Shown here piece after piece: positions 1-8,226 of a stretch of 64,000 nt of DNA. The DNA lies in NCBI GenBank assembly GCA_024234505.1, contig JACKOD010000002.1, positions 62,001 to 126,000 of the forward strand, written 5' to 3'. A program made the translations under genes and the position numbers. Below the pieces are notes generated by a model. The model was not told the origin of the DNA. It saw only the letters and a list, made by a program, of their open reading frames with translations, and did no database searches. Each line of letters starts with the position of its first letter. Within the stretch, counting starts at the first letter, position 1. The DNA comes from Hahellaceae bacterium (GTDB lineage: Bacteria; Pseudomonadota; Gammaproteobacteria; Pseudomonadales; Oleiphilaceae).

Positions 1-5
1 TGACG

Positions 6-233
6 GTGAGCTGGATTTGGTTAATGGCGCTCACCTTGTTGTCGGCGGCACTGGTCAACAGTGGGTGGCCGGTCGAACGAGTTTTGATCCTGGCGTTGTT
101 GATGGTGGTACTTAAAAACCAGCAGATCGTGGATACCTTTATGGGATTGCAGCGAGCGCCCTGGTTCTGGCGAGGCATCATGCAGTTTTACACCCTGCTG
201 ATTGCGCTATTGGTTTATTTGCTGTTTATTTAG
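6..233 (+). CDS. Cytochrome c oxidase subunit IV-like small membrane protein (possibly 5'-truncated by window edge)
   Basis: A 75-residue hydrophobic protein with about three membrane segments and little else. The central stretch K-x-x-x-I-V-D-T-F-M-G-L-Q-R-A-P-W is the pattern of the prokaryotic cytochrome c oxidase subunit IV family, which includes NorF-like proteins that sit beside haem-copper oxidases or nitric oxide reductases in the inner membrane and help assembly or stability. The start shown is GTG. The frame stays open to the window edge, so the true start may lie upstream. The bases TGA at 1-3, in another frame, could be the stop of a preceding oxidase gene. Family assignment is from motif recall; which oxidase it serves cannot be told here. 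Confidence 0.6.
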   Translation: MSWIWLMALTLLSAALVNSGWPVERVLILALLMVVLKNQQIVDTFMGLQRAPWFWRGIMQFYTLLIALLVYLLFI

Positions 234-264
234 GGTAACGTGGTGTTGTTTGCTTTACCGGAGC

Positions 265-289
265 ATCGCCCCATGAAAAACAGGGCGAT
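265..289. terminator. Possible hairpin between convergent genes
   Basis: Seven-base arms ATCGCCC and GGGCGAT enclose an 11-base loop between the converging oxidase-like and SPOR genes. There is no T tract on either side, so intrinsic terminator function is uncertain. Confidence 0.3.
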
Positions 290-315
290 TACCGGGGAAT
301 AGCCTGTTTCAGAAA

Positions 316-1899
316 TTACTGAATGGCCGATTTTTGAATTGAAGCCATGCTGCGAATCCAGGGACTCGCCGTTTGCAGCTCTACCGGAAGTTTGGCGATG
401 GCCGCTTGTGCCTCAGAGAAAGTGGCGAAATTTCCATAGTAAAGGTTGTGCCAGTCGCGCCCCTGATAGAGACTTTTGTTGGTCGCTAACGGGTAGGCTG
501 ACAGGTCGGTGCTGTACTGATTTACGTAAGATACAATATAAGGGTAGCGATAAACCCCCACCAACTGAATGCTGTAGTGGTCGGGTGATTGCCTGGCCAG
601 CCACTCAGCCGATTGAATTGGCAGCACTGGCGTCACAGTACCATTAATTCTCGGTGGAGCCACTTTTGCCTGTAAGCCTTTTACTTTGGTTTCCAATGCG
701 CTCAGGAGTAGGGTGATTTCCTGATTGTTAGCCTGTGTGCTGCTGGTAGCGGCTTTCAGGCTGGCAACATCACGGCTGAATTGGGCCAGATCACCTTTTA
801 ACGTTGCATTGTCACCGGCATGCTGCTTAATAGCCGCTTCCAGACCGGAAAGCTGTGACTTTAACACCGTAAATTCGGTTTGTAGTGCTTCATTGCTGCT
901 GATTTGTGTGCCCACGGTTGAGCTTAGCGCAGCAATGTCTGTCTGGGCTTGTACCAGTGCGGCATCGGGTTGTAAATGCAGCCAGGTCATTGCGCCGGCG
1001 ACAGCCAGGGTCAGTCCGCCTACGACGCCTGCCACAATCTGGAAATTCTGGCGGGTGACGCGAGTATGCTCTGCCGCGTTCACTTCGACGGCAGCCAGTT
1101 TATCGGCTTCAAGGCCGACTTTGGCAGCCAGACAATCCAGTTCTTCGGTCAGGGCTTTAAGCGTGCGCAGCTGCTCGTCCTGCTGTACGTGCAAATTGGC
1201 AATGTGCTCGCCGGTGGACTCAAAGCGTTGCTGTGTATCCTGCGTGAGGGCTTCAATGGTCAACCCATGTTTCGAGGTGGTCTGACCCAGGGCTTGATGC
1301 AGGTCTTCCAATGAGGAGTGGCGTTGTTCCAGTTGTTCCAGCTGGCCTTGCTGATCTTGCAGGGAGTCCCAGGCATGACCCAGCCGAGTACTGACATCAA
1401 TCATGGATTCGCGGAAACGCTCGTCAAGTGCGCGGGTCATTTCCATTTGCTTATCGGACGAGTCTTCCAGGCGTTGCGCAACACGCTCAATATCATGAGT
1501 CATGGTATGCGTGCGGTTTTTTAGTTCATGCAGCGTGGTACGCAATAAATCCTGAGAATCTGCAAAGGCATGGGTCAGACTGCCAATATGGGTTTCAAGG
1601 TCGTCAATCTTGGTATTGATATCCCGCGCGAACTTCATGCCGTCCTGGCGTGCCAGGGATATCATGGTTGCCCCTTCAGACTCCTCACCCTCTGATGCCT
1701 TTGGTTCTGCCGGGAGCGTGCCGGCAGTCGCTTCGGTGCTTTCCCGGGGGTGATCAACAAGGATGGTTTCTCCCGAAGCCAGTTCAGGTTCGGCTTGTTG
1801 CGGGTCTGACGTCAGGGGGAGTAAGGTTTCGTTGGCTACTTCTTTTTCCTCCGCATCCAGAGGAACATACATAGAGGGTGTTGCGGTTGCATTTGACAT
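316..1899 (-). CDS. SPOR-domain coiled-coil inner-membrane protein
   Basis: About 527 residues. An acidic, low-complexity N-terminal region is followed by a long predicted coiled coil rich in Q, E, L and heptad-like spacing. A single membrane segment (I-V-A-G-V-V-G-G-L-T-L-A-V-A-G-A-M-T-W) follows, then a second coiled coil and a C-terminal 80-residue domain. That last domain begins Y-S-I-Q-L-V-G-V and contains the aromatic-rich Y-Y-G-N-F-A-T-F, which fits a SPOR fold that binds denuded septal peptidoglycan. The layout resembles DamX: cytoplasmic N-terminus, periplasmic SPOR. I placed the start at the second of two close ATGs because GGAG sits 7 bases ahead of it; an in-frame extension of 20 residues upstream lacks such a site. 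A role at the division site is inference from the domain. Confidence 0.7.
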   Translation of the reverse strand: MSNATATPSMYVPLDAEEKEVANETLLPLTSDPQQAEPELASGETILVDHPRESTEATAGTLPAEPKASEGEESEGATMISLARQDGMKFARDINTKIDDLETHIGSLTHAFADSQDLLRTTLHELKNRTHTMTHDIERVAQRLEDSSDKQMEMTRALDERFRESMIDVSTRLGHAWDSLQDQQGQLEQLEQRHSSLEDLHQALGQTTSKHGLTIEALTQDTQQRFESTGEHIANLHVQQDEQLRTLKALTEELDCLAAKVGLEADKLAAVEVNAAEHTRVTRQNFQIVAGVVGGLTLAVAGAMTWLHLQPDAALVQAQTDIAALSSTVGTQISSNEALQTEFTVLKSQLSGLEAAIKQHAGDNATLKGDLAQFSRDVASLKAATSSTQANNQEITLLLSALETKVKGLQAKVAPPRINGTVTPVLPIQSAEWLARQSPDHYSIQLVGVYRYPYIVSYVNQYSTDLSAYPLATNKSLYQGRDWHNLYYGNFATFSEAQAAIAKLPVELQTASPWIRSMASIQKSAIQ

Positions 1900-2216
1900 G
1901 GGCATTCTCCAACCTTGGATAAGCTTAGCTATGGCGATCATCCTGGCCTGCGCAAACAACAGGCCCGCCAGGGGTTCAACAGGATTATAAACCTATTGCG
2001 CGGCGCATTGCCCGTGTGTGAGTGTAACTTTCTGTGGTTTTTTTAATGGGCGGCGGTTTTTTTTGTTCGAATTGTATTTTTTTCATACAGGGCTCGGCGT
2101 TGCTAATTAGAGTGCAATCAGCTAAGGTTGCGCCCGATTTTACCGGAAGCCCCAACTGCTGTCGGCGCCTTGCTGACGCATCATTCACGGTGGGCGAAAA
2201 GCCTTGAGGTGCAGCT
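1900..2216. other. Intergenic region between divergent genes
   Basis: A 317-bp spacer that should hold promoters for the SPOR gene (minus) and the ybjN-like gene (plus). It contains several T runs near 2038-2090 but no stem to make them terminators. I see no confident promoter, repeat or small gene. Confidence 0.4.
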
Positions 2217-2669
2217 ATGATTATTCCTGACAGTGATCAGATTATGCGGTGGTTATCGCAACTGAGTATCGGTCATTACGTTTGCGACCAGTGTCACGGT
2301 ATTCATATAGAAGAGCTTCAGCAATTGGAAGGGGTCTCTGAGAGCCGTATCTTTATAGAAGATCAGGGCATGATCTTCTCGACCGAGCTGGAAGTCCGGC
2401 CGGGGGCAATTTTTGCCGTGGTTGCCGAAGTGGCACGCATCAATATGACGTATCCCCAGTTAAAGATCTTTCTGGATGTCGTCGATGAGGCGTTGCCAAG
2501 GCTGGTGGCCTGTGATTTTCTTTACACCCAGGCAGGAATATCACTGGCACAGTTCCAGGTTTATCTAGAAGGCACACTGGAAGCCACCCGGCAGGTAATG
2601 CAGGATGCTGAACAGATGGGCTGGCTAATGTCAGGGGAAGGCTTGAATATCGAACAAGCGGTTCACTGA
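2217..2669 (+). CDS. ybjN: YbjN family protein
   Basis: A 150-residue soluble protein that aligns over most of its length with E. coli YbjN. Shared features are the N-terminal W-L-x-x-L, the C-D-x-C pair followed by H-I/L, a G-V-x-x-x-x-I start to a strand, F-S-x-x-x-E-V-R-P, and the block K-x-F-L-D-x-x-D-E/D-x-L-P-x-L-V. The family has the fold of type III secretion chaperones and is described as a sensory or stress-response regulator affecting motility and surface structures; its biochemical activity is not settled. ATG is preceded by GAGGTG at 5 bases. It stands alone between divergent and convergent neighbours. Confidence 0.75.
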   Translation: MIIPDSDQIMRWLSQLSIGHYVCDQCHGIHIEELQQLEGVSESRIFIEDQGMIFSTELEVRPGAIFAVVAEVARINMTYPQLKIFLDVVDEALPRLVACDFLYTQAGISLAQFQVYLEGTLEATRQVMQDAEQMGWLMSGEGLNIEQAVH

Positions 2670-2763
2670 TCCACCGGGTGATCCGCTTGTCTTTCGCGCC
2701 GTCATGATTGGATGAAGGCGCGTTATAAATCTGAAGATTAAACCGGGCGTTGTTTTCCCTGCG

Positions 2764-3801
2764 TTATTCTGACCAGTCAATTCTATTTTCAAATTCAGGA
2801 CGAACCTGCAGCTTAAGTCTGGCCAGTTCGCTCCGGCTGAATATCAGTTTCCCGTTTGCTTCTTCGACGTATTTATCTTTCAGCGTCATGTGCTGACTAT
2901 TTGTATCTATCATTTTGAGTGCGAGCTCGGCCATATCCTTGCCCATCAGGCGAGGACTAAGTTTCATCCCTCCCGCGAGGAGTCCAGGCCCGGTTTGTTG
3001 CTCATGGACGGTAAATACGGGCAAGTCAGTGTGATCATGTGTCCAGCGAACGACGGTTTCCTGTGGAACGGTGTTGCCTTCATCATCCATAAGTGCCATA
3101 TTGCCGGCCATGAGCACCATGCCATATCCCTTTGACCTGGCTGATATCAGCAGTGCTTGCCACTCAGACCACTTTCCTTTTCGCACCACATCAGCCTTGG
3201 AGCCATTGATAAGCGTAAAGTGATCTTCACCGTTAAGATCCTCAAGGAAGAACCCTTGAGCGGTGGGACTGACTCCCAGGATCAGCAAGGTGCGAGTACC
3301 CTCCATCCCCAGTGCCGACTGTATTTGAATTATCGATCTTTTAAGCAGCGGCCGCTCCAGAACACCTGCTGTAATCGACGAATTAAATACCCAGGGATAA
3401 TCCTGCTTCAGGCTGCCATTGATGCCGCCAAAAATCGTGGGAGTTGAACGCGACGTGGTTGGCCCAAGCAGGCGGAGCGCATTGTCATCTACCAGAAACA
3501 CCAGATCGGGGGCTTCCTGAAAAAATACTTTGAGTGCATGTCGCGCCTGTTGCTGATGCGCCTCAGGGGTTAAACGTTTGGTATCCATAAAGCACTCTGT
3601 GAATTGCGCGCCGGGATCCATACTTTCGCGAATGGCGGCTGAAATTTCCTTCACCCATACCAGGTCTTGTGAATAGCTGTGAATAATAAGATAGCGGTGA
3701 CCTGCGCCGGATCTTACCGCAGGAGAATCTGCGAGTGTCAGTGACGACAGTAAACTAATTGAGGCGAACAGTATGCATGTCCATCGTTTTACAAAGCGCA
3801 T
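2764..3801 (-). CDS. Periplasmic binding protein, ABC-substrate-binding-like (TrpX/sensor-domain type)
   Basis: A 345-residue protein with a clear signal peptide ending near A-D-S-P. The body starts Y-L-I-I-H-S-Y-S-Q-D-L-V-W, typical of the two-lobed periplasmic binding domain found both as stand-alone proteins and as the input domain of histidine kinases. D-L-V-F-L-V-D-D-N-A and P-T-I-F-G-G-I-N are the expected hinge-region strands. No permease or ATPase gene is adjacent, so it may feed an unlinked transporter or sensor. CAGGAT lies upstream of the ATG. The ligand is unknown. Confidence 0.65.
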   Translation of the reverse strand: MRFVKRWTCILFASISLLSSLTLADSPAVRSGAGHRYLIIHSYSQDLVWVKEISAAIRESMDPGAQFTECFMDTKRLTPEAHQQQARHALKVFFQEAPDLVFLVDDNALRLLGPTTSRSTPTIFGGINGSLKQDYPWVFNSSITAGVLERPLLKRSIIQIQSALGMEGTRTLLILGVSPTAQGFFLEDLNGEDHFTLINGSKADVVRKGKWSEWQALLISARSKGYGMVLMAGNMALMDDEGNTVPQETVVRWTHDHTDLPVFTVHEQQTGPGLLAGGMKLSPRLMGKDMAELALKMIDTNSQHMTLKDKYVEEANGKLIFSRSELARLKLQVRPEFENRIDWSE

Positions 3802-4353
3802 TCTGCGGGCATCCTGATAAAACTCTCAAATATAGGGTGCATGAAATATATCCATCGATTCGTAAAGCTAGACATATCCGGCACTAAGTTAAAGTGTGCT
3901 ATCGGGGATAGTGTAAATTAATTCATATATTGCAAAAAATGTTCGCAAAATGATCAATCTTTGTGGCTGAGGCTATTCTACATTCGCTTTGTATCCGTTT
4001 TCGATGAGGGGTAGTACTTAGGCGTTGTTGACGTTTTGCCTCTATCGCGCGGTAGCGAGGGGCGTCTTTGCCCTGATCACCTGCCACGGTAGCCAAAAGC
4101 GCCCCGAGGATGGGCCGCCTACCGTCCTGCCTCAGTCGGTGGGGCTGCTTACGGGTTACAGGACAAAACGTTAACATGAGCTAGCCGAAGGCTCTCGCAC
4201 TTAACAAAAAGCACTTAAGTAAATGTACATAGCCGCGCTATCTGTGACGGAGTCGAATCTGAGGAGGTAGTACCTGTCGAGGAGAGAGCTACACTGTATT
4301 TATGACATGAATATAAATGCAGTGACTTGTCACCTCTACCAAGAGTAATAAAA
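3802..4353. other. Long intergenic region holding a MITE-like element
   Basis: About 550 bp between the divergent binding-protein and patatin genes. The half next to the binding-protein gene is A+T-rich and probably holds its promoter. The centre is taken by an inverted-repeat element described separately. The last 180 bp lead to the patatin gene. I found no credible gene in it on either strand. Confidence 0.5.
4027..4175 (-). mobile_element. MITE-like intergenic element, copy A
   Basis: A 149-bp unit bounded by near-perfect 12-bp terminal inverted repeats, GTTGACGTTTTG at the left and its mirror reading GTTAACGTTTTG at the right (11 of 12 match). Read on the minus strand it shares with copy B, in the same order, the left end GTTTTGTCCxGTAACC, the block ACGGTAGGCGGCCC followed by CGGGGCGC, a G-rich AAGACG stretch, and GATAGAGGCAAA with AAAACGTCAAC at the right end. 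It codes for nothing plausible. I could not identify a clear target-site duplication. The matching ends suggest mobilisation in trans by a transposase not seen in this window. Confidence 0.6.
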
Positions 4354-5493
4354 ATGGCGAAGTATGGTGTGGTTCTCACCGGAGGCGGGGCCAGGGCCGC
4401 CTATCAGGTGGGTGTCCTGAAAGCGATTGGTGATGTTCTCCCTGACAACTGGAATCCTTTCAGGATTATCTGTGGCACCTCCGCCGGAGCTATCAATGCG
4501 GTCGCTTTGGCGGGAAGCGGAGATCATTTTAAGGAGTCAACGGCGCGAACCGAGGAAATCTGGCGCGATGTCCACGTGGACAAAGTCTTTCGTGCGGATC
4601 TGTGGGGGATAGTGCGTTGCTTGTTTCACTGGGCGCGCGCTTTGATGCAGGGCGGGTTCGACCATGATCATCCGGTATCGCTGCTTGATAATCGTCCACT
4701 GGGAGACCTGCTGTTACGAGAGATCAGCTTTGAACGCCTGACCCGGGCAATTACACAAGGTTATATCGATGCGGTCAGCATTACCGCCTGTGGTTACAAC
4801 TCGGGTGACAGTGTCAGTTTTTTCCAGGGAGCACCTTCCATGCTGGGATGGCGTCGGGCCAATCGGGTGGGGGTTCCGGTCAAGCTGAATCACAATCATG
4901 TCCTGGCATCATCGGCTATACCCACCATTTTTGCGCCGGTTAAAATTCACCGCGAGTTTTTTGGTGATGGCGCCATTCGTCAGTTAGCCCCCCTTAGCTC
5001 AGCGCTGCATCTGGGGGCCGATCGGGTACTGATTGTCGGGGTAACCAACAAAGCGGAGCTGATGCCCGAGCGTGAGCGAAGCGAACATCCACCGACGATC
5101 GCGCAAATCGTAGGGCATTTGTTTAATGCGATTTTTCTTGACTCACTTGATGCCGATATTGAGCACATGCATCGAGTCAACAATCTACTGAATGATTATG
5201 TGGGATTAAGCACTCTAAAACCCATCAAAACGCTCGAAATAGCGCCCTCAGAACCGATCGATCAGCTGGCGTCCCGACACGTGGCGGATCTTCCTCGCCA
5301 CGTCAAACGGCTGTTCGGATCGGTGGGCGCCGGCAAGCAAGGGGGGAGCAGCATGGCCAGCTATCTGCTGTTCGAAGGGGGATTTTGTGGCGACCTTATC
5401 GATCTCGGCTATAAAGACGGGATGGCCAAACGTGAGGAAATACTCTCGTTTTTTGCCGACTTCTGCCCCCCGAAAGGTCCTTGCGCGGACTAG
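4354..5493 (+). CDS. Patatin-like phospholipase / acyl hydrolase
   Basis: About 379 residues. Near the N-terminus lies the oxyanion-hole glycine stretch G-G-G-A-R-A-A-Y, then G-T-S-A-G with the nucleophile Ser43. Later D-G-A-I-R supplies the catalytic aspartate of the Ser-Asp dyad. All active-site motifs are present, so it is probably a working lipid acyl hydrolase. No signal peptide is visible, so it would act in the cytoplasm or at the inner face of the membrane. The C-terminal third (from about residue 260) lies outside the core patatin fold. I preferred the ATG of M-A-K-Y over an upstream in-frame TTG because the strand leading into the glycine loop starts there. It converges with the HD hydrolase gene. 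Confidence 0.85.
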   Translation: MAKYGVVLTGGGARAAYQVGVLKAIGDVLPDNWNPFRIICGTSAGAINAVALAGSGDHFKESTARTEEIWRDVHVDKVFRADLWGIVRCLFHWARALMQGGFDHDHPVSLLDNRPLGDLLLREISFERLTRAITQGYIDAVSITACGYNSGDSVSFFQGAPSMLGWRRANRVGVPVKLNHNHVLASSAIPTIFAPVKIHREFFGDGAIRQLAPLSSALHLGADRVLIVGVTNKAELMPERERSEHPPTIAQIVGHLFNAIFLDSLDADIEHMHRVNNLLNDYVGLSTLKPIKTLEIAPSEPIDQLASRHVADLPRHVKRLFGSVGAGKQGGSSMASYLLFEGGFCGDLIDLGYKDGMAKREEILSFFADFCPPKGPCAD

Positions 5494-5519
5494 TGATTTG
5501 CTGCGGGCGCCAGAAGATT

Positions 5520-6080
5520 TCAAAGCGGCGAGACTTTACGCTCTTTAGCGCTGACCGGACGCGTCTGATAAATTTCATCAAATATGGCTTCGAGTTCGGG
5601 GTGTATTCCTCTCACGCCGTCAACTACTTGCCGGGCCCAGTCAAAATAGGCCTGCTTTCGGGGCAAATCCCAGTCTTTTGGCGGCGTCAGGCTGATGTCT
5701 GCGAGATTGCAGATTTTGTCAGCCAGTTTGACTAGTTTTGCCGCATCAGACATGTGGGGCGCATGCTCTATCTGGAGTCGTTTGCGCTCGGCTTTGGGCA
5801 GGCGTTTGTCGTCCGTCACCTCCAGCACAATACTCGCAATAGCGTGGCCGAACTCGTGCTGTAACTCGTCGGTGGTGGTTTCGGTATCTTCGACCGTGTC
5901 ATGTAACAGTGCGGCACAGATCACCAGCGGATCTTCAATCTTGCCGCGATTAACCAGTACATCGGCCAGTGCAATCGGGTGATTGATATAGGGGGAGGCA
6001 CCAGCATCCTTACGTCGCTGATCCCGATGTTTGTGTGCGGCAAATGCCAGAGCTTTAAGAATAATCGGAAGTGGCTGCAT
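5520..6080 (-). CDS. MESH1-type HD-domain (p)ppGpp hydrolase
   Basis: About 186 residues, almost exactly the size of a stand-alone SpoT-like hydrolase domain. It carries H-K-H-R-D-Q-R-R-K-D, P-Y-I-N-H-P-I, L-L-H-D-T-V-E-D (the metal-binding HD), V-T-D-D-K-x-L-P-K-x-E-R-K-R-L-Q and K-L-V-K-L-A-D-K. Together these closely match animal MESH1 and bacterial small alarmone hydrolases. It has no synthetase, TGS or ACT domain, unlike RelA/SpoT. The expected reaction is Mn-dependent removal of the 3'-pyrophosphate of (p)ppGpp; some relatives also act on NADPH. The start follows AAAGGA by about 9 bases; an upstream in-frame extension lacks family similarity. Confidence 0.85.
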   Translation of the reverse strand: MQPLPIILKALAFAAHKHRDQRRKDAGASPYINHPIALADVLVNRGKIEDPLVICAALLHDTVEDTETTTDELQHEFGHAIASIVLEVTDDKRLPKAERKRLQIEHAPHMSDAAKLVKLADKICNLADISLTPPKDWDLPRKQAYFDWARQVVDGVRGIHPELEAIFDEIYQTRPVSAKERKVSPL

Positions 6081-6247
6081 AAAACATATTCCTTTATTGA
6101 TGCAGAAACTATAACGAGAAAAGTCTCCTGACACCATGCTGTCAGTAGGGGGTGTTTATGATTCATATCAACAAGTACCCGTACTTGTGAAATCCTGAGG
6201 CCAATGAGTCACGGGAAGGCAGCTTAACAATTTATGGTGAGATTAAA

Positions 6248-6562
6248 ATGAGTGATGTCGTTGAATGTGTACAATTTAAACTGAAAGACGGTGTGAGCGA
6301 TGCCGATTTTGTTACCGCGTCAGAGGTGGTCAATGTCTGGATTAAGTCTCGCCCCGGATTTCGCTATCGCAGCCTGTCAAAAGATGCCGCAGGGGAATGG
6401 CGCGATATTGTTTATTGGGAAAGCCGGGAAACAGCACACCAGGCCAGTGAGTTATTTATGCAGGACTTGTGTCACAGCGACTTTATGCAAATGATTGACG
6501 AAGCCTCAGTGCTTATGAATCATAGCGATGTCAAATTAAACCTCGCGGGGGCTTGTGGTTAG
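6248..6562 (+). CDS. Small conserved hypothetical protein, dimeric alpha-beta barrel-like
   Basis: A 104-residue soluble protein. The pattern of an opening strand (V-V-E-C-V-Q-F-K-L), an acidic helix, R-P-G-F-x-x-R, then W-R-D-I-V-Y-W-E-S and a terminal helix resembles antibiotic-biosynthesis-monooxygenase-like barrels. GGTGAG precedes the ATG. It is followed 45 bp later by a WYL regulator in the same direction, so the two may share a transcript. Function is not recognised; the fold is inference. Confidence 0.5.
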   Translation: MSDVVECVQFKLKDGVSDADFVTASEVVNVWIKSRPGFRYRSLSKDAAGEWRDIVYWESRETAHQASELFMQDLCHSDFMQMIDEASVLMNHSDVKLNLAGACG

Positions 6563-6607
6563 ACTCATGCCGAAATATGCCCTTTCGCTAGAAACGGGGT
6601 GTGATTG

Positions 6608-7303
6608 ATGCGAAAAGCAGAGCGCCTGTTTCAGATTATCACCTTGTTGCGAGGTCGGCGGACTGCGATGACCGCGCAGCAATTGGCAGACGTACTGGAA
6701 ATATCGGTACGGACGCTATATAGGGATATTCAGGCGCTCGTGCTTTCGGGAGTCCCCGTTGAGGGTGAAGCTGGTATAGGCTACCGTTTGCGTCCCGGAT
6801 ATCAGTTGCCGCCACTTATGTTTGATGCTGAAGAAGTACTGGCATTGCTGGTTGGAAGCCGCATGGTCAGGGCATTTACCGACCCTGACCTGGCTCGTGC
6901 CGCACTGCGGGCCGAGTCGAAGATTCGGTCGATCTTGCCGCCGGATTTACAACAAAAGGCCGCAAGACAGCCTTATCGTATTCCCGTATTGCAACGCGAT
7001 GAGCGCGCTCGGATCGTACATCGTGATCTGAGGCGTGCATGTGAATCGCAGCGCTGTGTACAGATAGACTATCTTGACCAGCGCGAAGCGGCTACGACAC
7101 GAGTCGTTTACCCACTGGCCATCATGGGGTGGCGTGAAAGCTGGAGCTTGCTGGCCTGGTGTGAAATGCGGCAGGCCTATCGTAATTTTCGTCTGGATCG
7201 GGTGCATGCACTTACTTTGTTGGCACGATCCTTCGAGGTGACCGATACTTGCAGTCTGCAACATTATCTCCAAACCGAAATGCAAATGGATGATTTTGAC
7301 TAG
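6608..7303 (+). CDS. HTH-WYL transcriptional regulator (YafY-like)
   Basis: About 231 residues. An N-terminal winged helix (R-L-F-Q-I-I-T-L-L-R-G-R, then Q-L-A-D-V-L-E-I-S-V-R-T-L-Y-R-D-I-Q-A-L) is of the HTH_11 type. It is followed by G-Y-R-L-R-P-G-Y-x-L-P-P-L-M-F-D-A-E-E and a WYL domain from about residue 135, containing V-V-Y-P-L-A-I-M-G-W-R-E-S-W-S-L-L-A-W. WYL regulators sense nucleic-acid or small ligands and repress or activate neighbours. The target here may be the small gene just upstream. The stop codon is 5 bp before the terminal repeat of a MITE-like element. Confidence 0.8.
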   Translation: MRKAERLFQIITLLRGRRTAMTAQQLADVLEISVRTLYRDIQALVLSGVPVEGEAGIGYRLRPGYQLPPLMFDAEEVLALLVGSRMVRAFTDPDLARAALRAESKIRSILPPDLQQKAARQPYRIPVLQRDERARIVHRDLRRACESQRCVQIDYLDQREAATTRVVYPLAIMGWRESWSLLAWCEMRQAYRNFRLDRVHALTLLARSFEVTDTCSLQHYLQTEMQMDDFD

Positions 7304-7308
7304 GAGCG

Positions 7309-7527
7309 GTTGTCGTTTTGTCCCGTAACCGGTTAACAGCAGCAGAGGCCGTACGGTAGGCGGCCCGTCCCCGGGGCGCATGGGCGTGGTACGGTCATCG
7401 AGCCGGGTGGCTTCGTTCGTGCGGGGCGAAGACGACCCACCCTTGATAGAGGCAAACGGCAAACGGCAAACGGCAAACGGCAACCGCGCCTTGGTGCGGT
7501 TAATGAGCAAAAGAGCAAAACGTCAAC
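7309..7527 (+). mobile_element. MITE-like intergenic element, copy B
   Basis: A 219-bp unit with ends GTTGTCGTTTTG and CAAAACGTCAAC, which are inverted repeats of each other in 11 of 12 positions and match copy A at 4027-4175 (opposite orientation). The internal ACGGTAGGCGGCCC/CGGGGCGC block and GATAGAGGCAAA are shared with copy A. It differs by an insertion near the right end holding a heptamer tandem repeat and about 30 further bases. It fills nearly the whole gap between the WYL gene and tag. Confidence 0.6.
7451..7485 (+). repeat. Heptamer tandem repeat inside MITE copy B
   Basis: Four exact units of GGCAAAC and a fifth ending GGCAACC. Copy A has only a single GGCAAA at the equivalent place, so the array is an expansion private to this copy, probably by replication slippage. 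Confidence 0.85.
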
Positions 7528-7543
7528 CTGTTCTAAGGTAACA

Positions 7544-8146
7544 ATGGAAAAAGAAACGATGACTGAGCAATCTCAAACGGGTACGCCCTGCCGCTGTGGT
7601 TGGGCACTAGGCAAAGAAGACTACTATGTGGCTTATCACGATCACGAATGGGGCGTGCCGGTGCATGATGACCGAAAGCATTTTGAAATGCTGATACTCG
7701 AAGGCGCGCAGGCGGGTTTGAGCTGGGATACGATATTGCGGCGCAGAGAGGGTTATCGTGCCGCTTATCACCAGTTTGATCCGCAAAAAGTGGCCGCCAT
7801 GACCGACGCTGAACTGGAGTCATTGCTGTCTGACACTCGTATTATTCGTAATCGGCTAAAGGTCTTTGCAGCCCGGAAGAATGCACGGGTGTTTCTGAAA
7901 ATTCAGGCGGAATTTGGCAGTTTCGATTGCTATATCTGGCAGTTTGTCGGAGGCCAGCCTATTGTTAACCGCTGGCAAAGTATGACAGAGGTTCCCGTGA
8001 CGACGCCGCAAAGTGATGCCTTGTCCAAAGACCTGAAGAAGCGCGGGATGTCTTTTGTCGGATCAACCATCCTCTATGCGCATATGCAGGCGATCGGGCT
8101 GGTGAATGATCATCTGGTGAGTTGTTTTCGGTATACGCAGGTGTAA
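7544..8146 (+). CDS. tag: DNA-3-methyladenine glycosylase I
   Basis: A 200-residue enzyme that excises 3-methyladenine from alkylated DNA. It aligns along its full length with E. coli Tag: N-terminal C-G-W zinc cysteine, Y-H-D-H-E-W-G-V-P-V-H-D-D with the zinc histidine, Q-A-G-L-S-W for the base pocket, D-T-R-I-I-R-N-R-x-K, and the C-terminal N-D-H-x-x-x-C-F zinc ligands. The ATG chosen has AAGG 5 bases upstream; a second ATG five codons on is also possible. It lies directly after the MITE-like element, so its promoter may be inside or beside that element. Confidence 0.92.
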   Translation: MEKETMTEQSQTGTPCRCGWALGKEDYYVAYHDHEWGVPVHDDRKHFEMLILEGAQAGLSWDTILRRREGYRAAYHQFDPQKVAAMTDAELESLLSDTRIIRNRLKVFAARKNARVFLKIQAEFGSFDCYIWQFVGGQPIVNRWQSMTEVPVTTPQSDALSKDLKKRGMSFVGSTILYAHMQAIGLVNDHLVSCFRYTQV

Positions 8147-8226
8147 TCCATCGGGAGCTGTCAGGGACAGGTCAATGTGCTACTTTATTAGCATTGCTTA
8201 TAAGCGTTTAAGGGAAAGGTAACCCT

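Noticed and set aside
3923..4177. An 84-codon minus-strand open frame over the intergenic element
   Set aside because: It covers MITE copy A, has no ribosome site and arginine-rich, unnatural composition. The related sequence at 7309-7527 does not preserve the frame.
4010..4273. An 8-bp GGTAGTAC at 4010-4017 and 4266-4273 flanking copy A, considered as a target-site duplication
   Set aside because: The second copy lies 90 bp beyond the element end, so it cannot be a direct duplication made by insertion.
6947..7510. A 187-codon minus-strand frame antisense to the WYL gene and copy B
   Set aside because: It is mostly antisense to a well-supported gene, and its N-terminus is the translated heptamer repeat.
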